NCBI RefSeq assembly: GCF_022814725.1
Contig: NZ_CP093442.1
Coordinates: forward strand, 1,364,001-1,428,000
DNA: 64,000 nucleotides
Direction: 5' to 3'
Origin: Bdellovibrio reynosensis
GTDB taxonomy: Bacteria > Bdellovibrionota > Bdellovibrionia > Bdellovibrionales > Bdellovibrionaceae
How positions within the stretch are numbered: position 1 is the stretch's first letter; each line of letters opens with the position of its first letter. A program made the position numbers and the translations under genes. Shown in pieces: positions 24,812-35,683 of this stretch. The notes beneath the pieces were generated by a model, which was not told where the DNA came from, did not search any database, and saw only the letters and a program-made list of their open reading frames with translations.

Positions 24812-25266
24812 TGAACCACTGGTTGATGAAATCAGAGCCTGATGTTTTTTCCATTGATCAATTAGCGAAAGATAAAACCACTTGGTGGGAAGGCGTTCGC
24901 AATTATCAAGCGCGCAACTATATGATGAACGACATGAAGGTCGGCGATTTGGTTTTGTTTTATCATTCCAATGCTGAACCCTCTGGTGTTGCTGGAATTG
25001 CGAAGGTTTCTAAGGTTGCTGAGCCCGATAAGCTTCAATTTGATAAAAAGTCCGAATACTTTGACGAAAAAGCGACTAAAGACAAACCACGTTGGTTCTG
25101 CGTCGAGGTTCAGTTCGTCTCAAAGTTTAAACATATCGTGAGTCTGCAAGACCTAAGAGAAAATCCAAAATTAGCCGATATGATGGTGTTGGCAAAGGGC
25201 TCGCGCCTTTCTGTTCAACCTGTTGAGAAAAAGCACTTTGATATTGTTAGTAAACTAGGCGGCTAA
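24811..25266 (+). CDS. EVE domain protein (Thy28/YTH-related fold)
   Basis: The 151 residues are a single EVE domain: start HWLMKSEPDVFSIDQL, then TTWWEGVRNYQARNYM, GDLVLFYHSN and RWFCVEVQF, all hallmark segments. EVE domains bind modified bases in DNA or RNA and are common in bacteria both as housekeeping proteins and fused to restriction enzymes. This is the stand-alone housekeeping type. It overlaps ychJ by one base and lies five bases before dusC, so it is co-transcribed with an RNA-modifying enzyme; a role in sensing modified RNA is plausible but unproven. Confidence 0.93.
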   Translation: MNHWLMKSEPDVFSIDQLAKDKTTWWEGVRNYQARNYMMNDMKVGDLVLFYHSNAEPSGVAGIAKVSKVAEPDKLQFDKKSEYFDEKATKDKPRWFCVEVQFVSKFKHIVSLQDLRENPKLADMMVLAKGSRLSVQPVEKKHFDIVSKLGG

Positions 25267-25271
25267 TCTAA

Positions 25272-26222
25272 ATGAAACTGTTCCTAGCCCCCATGGAGGG
25301 CGTTGTAGACTGGGTGATGCGAGACACGTTAACGCGTATTGGAGGAATCGACCAATGCGTGACGGAGTTTTTACGCGTCACTGATAAGCTGCATCCGGAA
25401 AGTGTATTTTATAAAAACTGTCCTGAGTTAAAAACGGGATCGCGCACGCGCTGGGGTACACCGGTGTTTGTGCAGTTGTTGGGTGGCCATGCGGAGCCTT
25501 TAGCTTTAAACGCGCAACGTGCGGTGAAGCTAGGTGCTTTAGGGGTAGATCTTAACTTCGGCTGCCCGGCTAAAACCGTGAACCGTCATGATGGTGGCGC
25601 TTCGCTTTTAAAGTCATGTGATCGCGTTTTTAAAATCGTTGATACTGTTCGAAAGGCAGTACCTGCGGAAGTGCCAGTGACTGCGAAGATCCGTCTGGGT
25701 TTTGATGATCCAACGAAATGTATTGAAATCGCTCAGGCGGTTGAAGAAGCTAATGCCACATGGCTTACGATTCACTGTCGCACGAAGACTGATGGCTATA
25801 AACCACCCGCTTACTGGGAATGGATTCCTAAAATCAAAGAAAAAACCAAAGTGAAGATTATCGCTAATGGCGAAATCTGGAATGTTGGGGATTTCAATCG
25901 TTGCGTTGAAGTCACTGACTGCCAAGATTATATGATCGGCCGCGGAGTGATGAGTAATCCGTTTATCTTCCGTCAAATCAAGCAAAGCTTAAATCAAGAG
26001 CCCGTTGAGGAAATGACTTGGGAAAGAGCGAAGCCTTTGCTGCCGCAGTTCTTTGAAGCGAGTACGCTTTATATTAATGACTACTTCGCTGTTTCTAGAT
26101 CAAAACAATGGTTGCGTGCGCTTTCATTGAAATGTGTTGAAGCGAAACCGGTTTTTGATGAATTGAAGATTATTAAAAAGCCGATCGAGTTCCGCGCTAC
26201 ACTAGAGAAACTTTGCTTGTAG
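25272..26222 (+). CDS. dusC: tRNA-dihydrouridine synthase, DusC-like
   Basis: FMN-dependent enzyme that reduces uridine to dihydrouridine in tRNA. The start LFLAPMEGVVDWVMRD, the active-site VDLNFGCPAKTVNRHDGGASLLK (catalytic Cys in GCPAK), ANGEIWNV and MIGRGVMSNP match DusC, which modifies U16. The C-terminal helical domain ending in a KPIEFRATLEKL segment is present. The 316 residues fit. It is the last gene of a run with ychJ and the EVE-domain gene. A second dihydrouridine synthase of a different subgroup is at 27443. A 41-bp hairpin array follows the stop. Confidence 0.9.
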   Translation: MKLFLAPMEGVVDWVMRDTLTRIGGIDQCVTEFLRVTDKLHPESVFYKNCPELKTGSRTRWGTPVFVQLLGGHAEPLALNAQRAVKLGALGVDLNFGCPAKTVNRHDGGASLLKSCDRVFKIVDTVRKAVPAEVPVTAKIRLGFDDPTKCIEIAQAVEEANATWLTIHCRTKTDGYKPPAYWEWIPKIKEKTKVKIIANGEIWNVGDFNRCVEVTDCQDYMIGRGVMSNPFIFRQIKQSLNQEPVEEMTWERAKPLLPQFFEASTLYINDYFAVSRSKQWLRALSLKCVEAKPVFDELKIIKKPIEFRATLEKLCL

Positions 26223-26239
26223 TTTTCTCAAGACCGTGT

Positions 26240-26440
26240 CCGTAATTTCCACCACCGCTTCGGCTGTAAGTATGCAAACTCTGTAATATCCACCACCGCT
26301 TCGGTAGTAAGAATGCAAACTCTGTAATCTCCACCACCGCTTCGGCGGTAAGTATTCAAGCTCTGTAATTCCCACCACCGCTCCGGTGGTAACAATAAAA
26401 CAGAGTAATCTCCACTACCGATTCAGAAGTAAAAATCACG
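26240..26440. repeat. five-copy 41-bp tandem hairpin array between convergent genes
   Basis: The core CCACCACCG begins at 26249, 26290, 26331 and 26372, exactly 41 bases apart; a degenerate fifth copy (CCACTACCG) begins at 26412. Each unit reads CTGTAATNTCCACCACCGCTT then CGGNNGTAAGNATNCAAACT and can fold a short ACCACCG/CGGTGGT-type hairpin. The whole unit is conserved, so it is not a CRISPR array. It occupies the space between the stops of dusC and the methyltransferase gene. Confidence 0.85.
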
Positions 26441-26458
26441 ATTTAACTTTTAACGATT

Positions 26459-27112
26459 TTAAATTTTCTGCAGAACCCAATAAGGACTCTGCGCCTTAAG
26501 CACTTTCAATTTATAAGTGCTCGCGATCCAGTTCATGCTCTTTTCTGAATAAAAAACCACATGACTTGGATCACGGCGATAATGCCAATCATGGAAGGTC
26601 GCTTCCCCACGATGCGCGGAAGTCATTACACCGACTAAGCCGCCGGGCTTTACTAAACGAAGAATTTTTTCGATTTCTTGTTTGGGATTAAAAAGATGTT
26701 CCCACACTTCCGTACTTGTCACGAAATTGTACGTACTTCTTAAAGCGCTTTGATCCGGGAAATAATAAAGATCATAGTGACTAGTGCGATATCCACGATA
26801 GCTCAATAGCTGAGATAAAAATGCCGTAGGCCCACACCCAAAATCCAGAGTCGTCAGTGAATTTGCAACATGGCCCGATGTCTTAAAATGATCATCGATG
26901 TATTTAACTAACGGCTCTAGAAACGCCTGATAACCAGAGCTGCCTTCATTTTGATGTTGATCGTAACGACGCTTTTCATCTTGGGGGCCTAAGCGCTCTG
27001 CCGGATTCATGAAGATCAAATCGCAAACAGCGCAGTGAAAATAACTGCGCTGGGGATTCTTATCCACTTTAAACGGAGCTGGGTTAGAAGCTTGGCAGAG
27101 CAAACAATTCAT
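26459..27112 (-). CDS. class I SAM-dependent methyltransferase with N-terminal zinc ribbon
   Basis: Residues 1-35 contain CLLC and CAVC pairs, a likely zinc ribbon often seen in methyltransferases acting on sugars or small molecules. The SAM-binding motif I is LDFGCGPTAFLSQLL; motif IV-like VTSTEVWEHLFNP and LRLVKPGGLVGVMTS follow, as in the Methyltransf_23 group. ATG 27112 (MNCLLCQ) is preferred because AAGGA lies upstream; a longer frame begins at 27151 without a ribosome binding site. It is divergent from grxC. The substrate is unknown. Confidence 0.85.
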   Translation of the reverse strand: MNCLLCQASNPAPFKVDKNPQRSYFHCAVCDLIFMNPAERLGPQDEKRRYDQHQNEGSSGYQAFLEPLVKYIDDHFKTSGHVANSLTTLDFGCGPTAFLSQLLSYRGYRTSHYDLYYFPDQSALRSTYNFVTSTEVWEHLFNPKQEIEKILRLVKPGGLVGVMTSAHRGEATFHDWHYRRDPSHVVFYSEKSMNWIASTYKLKVLKAQSPYWVLQKI

Positions 27113-27159
27113 ATTACTCAGATCCTTGTCTCTGAGCGGTTCCCATGTCAAAATGAATT

Positions 27160-27414
27160 ATGGCTAAAGTTGTAATGTACAAAAAAAATCCCTGCCCTTT
27201 TTGTGACCGCGCTGAAAACTTCTTTCAAGCAAAAGAAATTCAGTACGAGGTCATCGATTTAACCAATCAACCTGAAGAAATTGACCGCATTAAGCACGAA
27301 ACTGGCTGGAGAACCGTCCCCATCATTTTGATTGATGGCAAGCTTATTGGCGGCTACAGCGACATGAAAGAACTTGATGAACAAGGCAAGCTAATGCCTT
27401 TACTTGGTCGATAA
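27160..27414 (+). CDS. grxC: glutaredoxin, GrxC-like
   Basis: Dithiol glutaredoxin of 84 residues with active site CPFC at residues 12-15, cis-Pro in RTVPIILIDG, and the glutathione-binding GGYSDMKELDEQGKL. It reduces protein disulfides and glutathione mixed disulfides in the cytosol. It is divergent from the methyltransferase gene with only a short shared upstream region. The 3' end lies 28 bases from the convergent dihydrouridine synthase gene. Confidence 0.93.
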   Translation: MAKVVMYKKNPCPFCDRAENFFQAKEIQYEVIDLTNQPEEIDRIKHETGWRTVPIILIDGKLIGGYSDMKELDEQGKLMPLLGR

Positions 27415-27442
27415 CAGTTATACGCTTCGCTTTTTAGAAGTG

Positions 27443-28498
27443 TTACTGTCTAAGCTCCGTGCGCAGACTCATCTCCACGGAGCCTTCAAAAAATTTCTGA
27501 ACTCCCACGACCATTTCGTCCAACGTGCGAGCCTTCGCACAAACTCCCACCAACGTATTTCCAAATGGCAGCCACACCGATGTCGTGCGCACATAGAAGC
27601 GTACTTTGCGCATCGCTAAGTCTTCGCCAAAATAATGACGACAGCGATCGATCAGTTTCAATAAAACTTTTCCGTACTCAGCACCCTCTTCTTCCGAAGT
27701 GCGAGGCGCACGTAAGCCCTCTTTACCAGTTGGAGGAGCAAAACCTAGGTCCTCTCCCACTTGCCACATCATCCACGGACGCGCAGCCAGCCCACGACCA
27801 GCCATCGCCATGTCACAGCCTGTTTCTTTAAGCATCAACAAAGCATCTTCCGCTGTTTGCACGTCACCGTTACCGATCACAGGAAAATCCACAGCTTGAT
27901 GAAGTTGTTTGATTTGCTCCCAGTCAGCAAAACCACGACGTTTTTGTGCGGCTGTTCTTGGATGTAAACACACCCACGCAGCACCAGAATTTCTTAAGCC
28001 ACTGACGAAAGTTAAAAGATCATCGAATTCTTTGGTACTTCCCACCGCACGAAGTTTCACACTCACAGGAATCGAAGAATTTTTGACGGTCATGCGCACG
28101 ACTTCAGCGGCATAATTTGGATCACCCATTAAGGCGACTCCGTAATTATGCTTTAAAGCCTTTTGCACCGGACAACCCATGTTGATGTCGATGGCTTCCG
28201 CTCCCCATTCGATCAGGCGCTTCACACTTTCAGCAATAGGGATTTCTTCGTTACCAAGAATCTGCGGAACTAAACCAGGCTCGTGCACAGCACGCATAGT
28301 TTCAGGAGTCTTTTCAAGATTTTCCCCAGGAATACGCCGCGAGTTTAACATCTCAGTTGGCCAGATAGTGTAAGCACCGTCAGGCAAATACTCGCGCATC
28401 ACCTCACGCAAAGCTACGTGGGTTAAGCCCACCATCGGAGCTAAACACAGTGGGAAGTTGACCTTCCCGTCTAGAATAGGACGATGCAAACCAAACAT
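27443..28498 (-). CDS. tRNA-dihydrouridine synthase family protein
   Basis: FMN-dependent Dus-family enzyme: LCLAPMVGLTHVALREVM start, AIDINMGCPVQKALKHNYG with the catalytic Cys, VSVKLRAVG, PVIGNGDVQTAEDAL and MAGRGLAARPWM. Unlike the DusC-type gene at 25272 it fits the DusA/DusB-like branch, but the exact subgroup and tRNA position are not clear. Its ATG overlaps the stop codon of the upstream membrane protein gene by one base (TAATG), so the two are coupled. Confidence 0.9.
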   Translation of the reverse strand: MFGLHRPILDGKVNFPLCLAPMVGLTHVALREVMREYLPDGAYTIWPTEMLNSRRIPGENLEKTPETMRAVHEPGLVPQILGNEEIPIAESVKRLIEWGAEAIDINMGCPVQKALKHNYGVALMGDPNYAAEVVRMTVKNSSIPVSVKLRAVGSTKEFDDLLTFVSGLRNSGAAWVCLHPRTAAQKRRGFADWEQIKQLHQAVDFPVIGNGDVQTAEDALLMLKETGCDMAMAGRGLAARPWMMWQVGEDLGFAPPTGKEGLRAPRTSEEEGAEYGKVLLKLIDRCRHYFGEDLAMRKVRFYVRTTSVWLPFGNTLVGVCAKARTLDEMVVGVQKFFEGSVEMSLRTELRQ

Positions 28499-29007
28499 TA
28501 ATTAGAAACAGTAACTTGCGGTGCGAATTTTCGAACGACTTCATAGCCGCCGAAAAGAACGCCAGAGAAGAAAAGGTCGCCGTAGATTTGATTATCAAAA
28601 AACGGGATCGCAGCAACGTAGCAGTTTACTAGGCCAGCGAAATCTGGAGTGTACATGCCACCCATGATCCAAACACCGAAATTTGAAATTAGGAAAAAGA
28701 TTGAACTAGAAACAAGGGCGAAAGTTCCAACGCGCACAACACTTCTGTTGTCACGAAGAGCCCAACCCAAAAGTACGATCGCTAAAAATGCGAAATAAAC
28801 GAAAACCATTGTTGAATGTAAACCAAGAACTAGATCGCTAATGAACAAAGCTGCGATTGGAAGAACCAAAGATTGTTTTTTTGAAGGGAACATCGCGCCA
28901 CCGAAAAGAGCCATAGCACCGATCGCTGTGAAATTCCAAGGGTGGGGAATAAGGCGGCTAAAAGCAGCTACTAAAACCATCATCACTAAAGTCAAAACTT
29001 GGTTCAT
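28498..29007 (-). CDS. small multi-pass membrane protein (DUF6580/ECF S-component-like)
   Basis: The 169 residues contain five or six hydrophobic helices. The arrangement HPWNFTAIGAMALFGGAMF, LVLPIAALFISDLVLG and the late FGVWIMGGMY segment resemble the DUF6580 family, whose members look like substrate-binding S components of ECF transporters. The substrate is unknown, and no ECF ATPase genes are adjacent. GAGGG lies just before the ATG. It lies directly between acs and the dihydrouridine synthase gene, all on the same strand. Confidence 0.75.
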   Translation of the reverse strand: MNQVLTLVMMVLVAAFSRLIPHPWNFTAIGAMALFGGAMFPSKKQSLVLPIAALFISDLVLGLHSTMVFVYFAFLAIVLLGWALRDNRSVVRVGTFALVSSSIFFLISNFGVWIMGGMYTPDFAGLVNCYVAAIPFFDNQIYGDLFFSGVLFGGYEVVRKFAPQVTVSN

Positions 29008-29036
29008 ATTCCCTCCCGAACAGAGCTACAAAATTA

Positions 29037-30974
29037 TCATTTGTTCATGCGATTGTCCACCAGTTCTTGGACAACGCCTGGCTCAGAAAGAGTCGTGGTA
29101 TCACCCAATTGATCAGGTTGATTTTCAGCGATCTTTCTTAAAATTCTTCGCATAATTTTTCCCGACCGAGTCTTCGGCAGGCGCGGCGCCCATTGTATTA
29201 GATCTGGCGTAGCAATAGGCCCGATTTCTTTACGTACGGTCTGCACCAATTCCTTACGAACCTCATCACTTGGTAATTCGCCAGCTTTTAAGGTCACAAA
29301 AGCGTAAATGCCTTGCCCTTTAATATCATGGGGATAGCCCACCACCGCGGCCTCGGCCACCTTGTGATTGGCCACCAGAGCGGATTCGATCTCGGCTGTA
29401 CCAATTCTATGTCCCGAAACATTGATGACGTCGTCGACCCGACCGGTGATCCAGTAGTAGCCATCTTCATCACGTCTGCAACCATCTCCAGTAAAATAAT
29501 AACCAGGATAATTTGAGAAATAGGTGTCTTCAAAACGCGAATGATTTCTATATACCGTGCGCATCTGTCCTGGCCAAGAGTCAGCAAGAACAAGCACGCC
29601 GTCACCAGCACCCTGAACTTCTTTTCCTTCTAATGTGAGAAGTTTTGGCTGAACACCAAAGAAAGGTTTTGTCGCTGAGCCCGGTTTTTGTCCAATCGCT
29701 CCTGGCAAAGGAGAAATTAAAATTCCACCCGTTTCAGTTTGCCACCAAGTATCGACGATAGGACAACGTCCATCGCCAACAACATCGTGATACCACGCCC
29801 ACGCTTCAGGATTAATCGGCTCGCCGACACTTCCTAAAACGCGCAGTGATTTGCGCGAAGTGTTTTTAACAAACTGATCCCCTTCACGCATTAGGGAACG
29901 AAGCGCTGTCGGCGAAGAATAGAAAATAGAAACTTGGTGCTTATCAATCACTTCCCAAAATCTTGAAGGAGTTGGATAAGTCGGCACACCTTCAAAAATC
30001 AAAGAGGTCGCGCCATTAGCAAGCGGTCCGTAGACGATATAACTATGCCCCGTCACCCAGCCAACGTCAGCCGTGCACCAATAAATATCATTGTCGTGAT
30101 AATCAAAAACATACTGATGGGTCATGCTAACAAAAACTAAATATCCACCCGTCGTATGCATCACACCTTTTGGTTTTCCGGTAGAGCCTGAAGTGTAAAG
30201 AATAAATAACGGATCTTCTGCATCCATTTTTTCAGGCTCACATTGATCAGAAACTTTTTGCACTTCTTCGTGATACCAAAGATCACGGCCTGCTTTCATT
30301 TCAACTTTGGTGTTTGCGTATTTTACGACAAGCACTTTTTTAACGTTGTCAGATTTAACAATGGCCTTATCGATATTTTCTTTAAGCTGAATCACTTTGC
30401 TGCCACGGTAGCCAGCATCGGCTGTGATCACGAATTTAGATTCACAATCAGCGATACGATCTGCAATGGAGTCTGGAGCAAAACCGCCAAAGATCACCGA
30501 GTGGACCGCGCCGATGCGAGCACAAGCTAGCATCGCAAAGGTCGCCTCTGGAATCATCGGCATGTAGATGGTGACGAAATCACCTTTTTTGACTCCCATG
30601 TCTTTTAGGATGTTCGCAAGCTTACAAACTTCTTTATGTAATTCTTTATAAGTGATTTTACGAACCGCGGCCTCTGGATTGTCGGGCTCCCAGATGAAGG
30701 CAACTTTGTCACCGCGCTCTTTCAAATGACGATCAATACAGTTGTAAGACACATTGAGCTTTCCACCTAGGTACCATTTAATTGAGACAGGTTTGGTGAA
30801 TTGCGTTTCTTTGACTTTATTCCACTTGCTGTACCACTCAAGGCGCTCTGCTTGCTTTGCCCAGAATTCTTCAGGATTTTTGATGGACTGTTCATACATC
30901 TCTTTGTATTTGGACTCATCGATCCAGGCGTTTTTAGCAATCTCAGGTTTCACTGGGTACAGGTCTTTGTGCAT
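29037..30974 (-). CDS. acs: acetyl-coenzyme A synthetase
   Basis: Activates acetate to acetyl-CoA through an acetyl-AMP intermediate. The 645 residues match the family. The adenylation P-loop [28 protein letters not shown], the [24 protein letters not shown] hinge and the C-terminal [15 protein letters not shown] are present; the lysine in SGKIMRR is the one controlled by reversible acetylation in other bacteria. ATG 30974 ([12 protein letters not shown]) follows GAGGTGACT and is preferred over a 33-base longer frame. A divergent promoter pair separates it from the MBL-fold gene. Confidence 0.96.
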   Translation of the reverse strand: MHKDLYPVKPEIAKNAWIDESKYKEMYEQSIKNPEEFWAKQAERLEWYSKWNKVKETQFTKPVSIKWYLGGKLNVSYNCIDRHLKERGDKVAFIWEPDNPEAAVRKITYKELHKEVCKLANILKDMGVKKGDFVTIYMPMIPEATFAMLACARIGAVHSVIFGGFAPDSIADRIADCESKFVITADAGYRGSKVIQLKENIDKAIVKSDNVKKVLVVKYANTKVEMKAGRDLWYHEEVQKVSDQCEPEKMDAEDPLFILYTSGSTGKPKGVMHTTGGYLVFVSMTHQYVFDYHDNDIYWCTADVGWVTGHSYIVYGPLANGATSLIFEGVPTYPTPSRFWEVIDKHQVSIFYSSPTALRSLMREGDQFVKNTSRKSLRVLGSVGEPINPEAWAWYHDVVGDGRCPIVDTWWQTETGGILISPLPGAIGQKPGSATKPFFGVQPKLLTLEGKEVQGAGDGVLVLADSWPGQMRTVYRNHSRFEDTYFSNYPGYYFTGDGCRRDEDGYYWITGRVDDVINVSGHRIGTAEIESALVANHKVAEAAVVGYPHDIKGQGIYAFVTLKAGELPSDEVRKELVQTVRKEIGPIATPDLIQWAPRLPKTRSGKIMRRILRKIAENQPDQLGDTTTLSEPGVVQELVDNRMNK

Positions 30975-30995
30975 AGTCACCTCAAATAAAACGTT

Positions 30996-31023
30996 ATCGT
31001 AATTCAACTTAAATTGACGTCAA
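30996..31023 (-). promoter_or_regulatory. acs promoter
   Basis: On the minus strand TTGACG and TACGAT are separated by 16 bases, ending about 20 bases before the acs start codon. TGACGTCA inside the -35 region is palindromic. Confidence 0.55.
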
Positions 31024-31038
31024 ATAATTAACCGCTTC

Positions 31039-31067
31039 TTGAATGTTTCAATGTGTTAATTTATCTT
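31039..31067 (+). promoter_or_regulatory. promoter of the MBL-fold gene
   Basis: TTGAAT and TATCTT are separated by 17 bases. The -10 lies just before GAGGG and the preferred ATG at 31085. Confidence 0.5.
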
Positions 31068-31084
31068 CGAGGGCAGAGGTAAAC

Positions 31085-31942
31085 ATGGCCATCCAAGTAC
31101 AACATTTTTTTGATAAAGCAACATCGACACTCTCTTATGTGGTGCACGACGAAAAAACCTTGGATGCTGTGATTATTGATCCCGTGTGGGACTTTGACCC
31201 GGCGTCGGGCGCATTGAGTGAAAAAAGCATTGAGCCGATTGTGACCTACATTAAAACCGTGAACCTAAAACCGCACTTGGTTTTAGAAACCCACGCCCAT
31301 GCCGATCACCTTTCTGCCTCACAAATTTTAAAAAGGATTTATCCCGACATTAAGGTCGCTATCGGCGAACGTATCAGTGTCGTACAAAAAACTTTTAAAA
31401 ATATCTTTAACATGGAAGATGGCGAGGTCAGCACCAGCGAGTTTGATATCCTATTAAAAGAAAATGAAACCTTCCATGCAGGATCATTGAAATTTAAAAC
31501 CCTTTTCACCCCTGGCCACACGCCTGCCTGCGCAAGTTACCTTATTGAAGATTGCCTGTTCGTCGGTGACGCTTTATTTATGCCTGATTCAGGCACGGGC
31601 CGTTGTGATTTCCCCAATGGAAGTGCTGAAACTTTGTATGAGTCCGTGCATGAAAAAATCTATTCCCTGCCGCCAGAAACAAGAATCTTTGTTTGCCATG
31701 ATTATCAACCACTAGGGCGCGAACTGAAATTCCAAACCACCGTTGGTGAAGAGATGGAAAAAAACATCCAGCTTCGCAGAGTCACCACGAAAGAAGAATT
31801 TGTAAACTTTAGAAAAACCCGCGATGCCACATTAACAGCACCGAAACTGCTTTTACCAAGCATTCAAGTCAATATCCGTGCGGGCCACTTACCGAAGCCC
31901 GAAAAGGACGGAAAACGCTTTTTAAAAATTCCTTTAAGCTAG
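31085..31942 (+). CDS. MBL-fold hydrolase, persulfide dioxygenase/Blh-like
   Basis: The 285-residue metallo-beta-lactamase-fold protein has the metal motif ETHAHADHLSAS, then the TPGHTPACASYL histidine, DALFMPDSGTGRCDFPNGSA, and CHDYQP. This pattern matches the ETHE1/Blh group (persulfide dioxygenases and relatives), which handle glutathione persulfide or sulfide. ATG 31085 (MAIQVQHFF) follows GAGG and is preferred over the longer frame from 31043. The stop codon shares CTAG with the stop of the convergent gene. The exact substrate is not certain. Confidence 0.85.
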   Translation: MAIQVQHFFDKATSTLSYVVHDEKTLDAVIIDPVWDFDPASGALSEKSIEPIVTYIKTVNLKPHLVLETHAHADHLSASQILKRIYPDIKVAIGERISVVQKTFKNIFNMEDGEVSTSEFDILLKENETFHAGSLKFKTLFTPGHTPACASYLIEDCLFVGDALFMPDSGTGRCDFPNGSAETLYESVHEKIYSLPPETRIFVCHDYQPLGRELKFQTTVGEEMEKNIQLRRVTTKEEFVNFRKTRDATLTAPKLLLPSIQVNIRAGHLPKPEKDGKRFLKIPLS

Positions 31943-33291
31943 CACTGAGGATTCAGTGCTGGCGCATTAGGAACATAGCCCTCTAAATCTAAATCAAAGC
32001 GCAATTCTTTTCGTTCGCACTTCCCTTTAAGAATTTGACGTGCTTCTTTGGCATTTTTCAATAACGACTGAAAGCTTTTATCACCAAAAAGTAGTTCGGT
32101 TTTGAAATACTCTTTGGCCTCTGGTGATTGCAGACTTTGTTCGAAAGCTAAGAACTTACGATAGGTGCGGTAACTGAAGTGATTCAGCTTTTGCAAGACT
32201 TGCAGTTTTCGCATCATGTTTGTTTTCGTCACTCCGCAATCGTTATCTTTTAAAACCATTTGTTTAACCAGGGCTGCTTGTTTGCCTGCCATTTCTGTTT
32301 TTTCAGCCTCAGGAACAATTAAGACATTGTCCTTCCACTTGGCGTCGGATTTTTGACGATTTAAAGAATTATTACTTGGATCAACAAACATCCAATAAAA
32401 CTTATAATGAATGTTGCCGATGCGATCTTGTTGATTTAACAAAGTATCTAACAAGATCATGTCAGCGATATCTTTCATCTGCACGACGGTTTGCGCGACC
32501 TTCGCAAATTCGCTAAAGCCTACGATTTCAGTGACACTTCTTGTTTCCGTCAGCCTTAAGAATGGAGCAAGCGACAAGAAGCGTGTGTAGCGAGTACTAT
32601 AACTCCCCCGGCCGCTGACTTCGGTGTATTTTTCTTCGTTCTTAACGTTATCTGAGAGGGCGCCGTAAATTTGTCTGTGGGTGTCGTCAATCAGTGCGGG
32701 ATAGTCGCGCGGATTAAGATGGACTTTTTCCATCATTTTCCAAGTGATCTCTGTATAACGGCCCGATCCTTTTAAGTACTTGTTGGCTTTATCCACAAGC
32801 CCTCTGTGGATACCGGCATCCATGGTGCGAATAACAGAGACTGGAATTTGATTGATATCCCCCAGAAGTCTTGAAACTTGGTAGTAAGCTAAGATCGAAG
32901 GTGTTGATGAACATGTGAAAGTCTGCTTAAACTTCGCTTCCGTCTTATAACCTAAGACGTCGACATCACAGTGAGAAGCATCAATAGTCGTTTTAGAATT
33001 TTTGGAAGTGGGTTTGATCAGTAAAACGCCGGGATTCGTGGATGAATACTTCGGACAAATTCCCATGTTCGTATAAAAATCGAAGGTACAAAGCTCGACT
33101 TCTTTTTTGATGTCGCCATTTTTATAATCGCCGCCTTGCCATTTTTTAGGAACCACACAAAGCTCATACAAGCTGTTTGGCGAAGTGAATTGCTGACGAA
33201 TACCTCCGCGCAGATCCCCTAAATTAAATGCATTCGCGGAACTGCAGGCGACTGATACAGCGAAAACCCCTAGAACCCATAGACTTTTCAT
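31939..33291 (-). CDS. secreted protein with FAM20/HipA-like kinase hallmarks
   Basis: A signal peptide (about residues 1-22, SSANAF) sends it out of the cytoplasm. Residues 132-158 (SILAYYQVSRLLG, QIPVSVIRTMD) look like the helix-C segment of atypical kinases. LLDTLLNQQDRIGNIHYK (residues 281-298) resembles the catalytic D-x-N loop of HipA and FAM20 kinases (DRHxGN). MVLKDNDCGVTKTN at 346-358 resembles the metal-binding DNG strand. Several cysteines (45, 68, 79, 108, 127, 352) suggest disulfides. A secreted protein kinase acting on exported or prey proteins would fit, but no family match could be searched. It converges with the MBL gene, sharing CTAG. Confidence 0.65.
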   Translation of the reverse strand: MKSLWVLGVFAVSVACSSANAFNLGDLRGGIRQQFTSPNSLYELCVVPKKWQGGDYKNGDIKKEVELCTFDFYTNMGICPKYSSTNPGVLLIKPTSKNSKTTIDASHCDVDVLGYKTEAKFKQTFTCSSTPSILAYYQVSRLLGDINQIPVSVIRTMDAGIHRGLVDKANKYLKGSGRYTEITWKMMEKVHLNPRDYPALIDDTHRQIYGALSDNVKNEEKYTEVSGRGSYSTRYTRFLSLAPFLRLTETRSVTEIVGFSEFAKVAQTVVQMKDIADMILLDTLLNQQDRIGNIHYKFYWMFVDPSNNSLNRQKSDAKWKDNVLIVPEAEKTEMAGKQAALVKQMVLKDNDCGVTKTNMMRKLQVLQKLNHFSYRTYRKFLAFEQSLQSPEAKEYFKTELLFGDKSFQSLLKNAKEARQILKGKCERKELRFDLDLEGYVPNAPALNPQC

Positions 33292-33370
33292 AGAACCCCC
33301 ATTGCCCTACCTACGCTTAAGTATGAACAAAGGGACCTGAAACACTACTAGACGTGCCCACAATCAAAAT

Positions 33371-33404
33371 AAAAAAGCCGGACTGACATTCATCAGCCCG
33401 GCTT
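33371..33404 (-). terminator. dnaK terminator
   Basis: On the minus strand AAGCCGG and CTGA pair with TCAG and CCGGCTT, followed by TTTTATTTTG. It lies about 30 bases after the dnaK stop. Confidence 0.85.
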
Positions 33405-33434
33405 CAGATTTTTATATCTTAACAACAAAACAGA

Positions 33435-35339
<1,905 letters not shown>

Positions 35340-35407
35340 ACTTCTTCTCCTAATAACGTGATCATAAGCTGATCTAAAAAACATGATGTGATTGGATTTA
35401 ACAAGGT

Positions 35408-35437
35408 AAATGTGGTCACGAACCGGACTTCGTCAAG
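35408..35437 (-). promoter_or_regulatory. sigma-32-like promoter of dnaK
   Basis: On the minus strand CTTGACG and CCACATTT are separated by 15 bases. These match the heat-shock consensus CTTGAAA and CCCCATNT at most positions. The site lies about 70 bases before the dnaK start. Confidence 0.5.
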
Positions 35438-35574
35438 GTGTCCAAACTGAATTTTTTATGACAGATTTTTAACAAATGAATTCAATAGGTTACGGAACTT
35501 TAACTCGTGTTATCACGCAAAACTATGCATGATGAGTCTTCGCTCCTCTCTTAAAGAATAATGTTTACCCCTCT

Positions 35575-35636
35575 AGGCCTCGGCGCAAACCCTTCAACGC
35601 CGGGGCCTCAATTTTTTTGCTCTGCAAAAAAATTGA
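35575..35636. terminator. two adjacent hairpins in the dnaJ-dnaK gap
   Basis: AGGCCTCGGCG (35575-35585) pairs with CGCCGGGGCCT (35598-35608), one pair being G-U, and on the plus strand is followed by CAATTTTTTT, a standard terminator. It overlaps a second hairpin, 13 bp perfect (35608-35620 with 35624-35636, TCAATTTTTTTGC and its complement). For dnaJ on the minus strand the hairpins come in the reverse order. The remainder of 35340-35683 holds only the dnaK promoter; no gene is visible. Confidence 0.7.
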
Positions 35637-35683
35637 GGAAATCAATCTGGAAAATGGAAAAATAGAGGCGGAAAAGCTTGAAG

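Noticed and set aside
26240-26440. CRISPR array
   Set aside because: The whole 41-bp unit is conserved between copies, so there are no unique spacers, and no cas genes are nearby.
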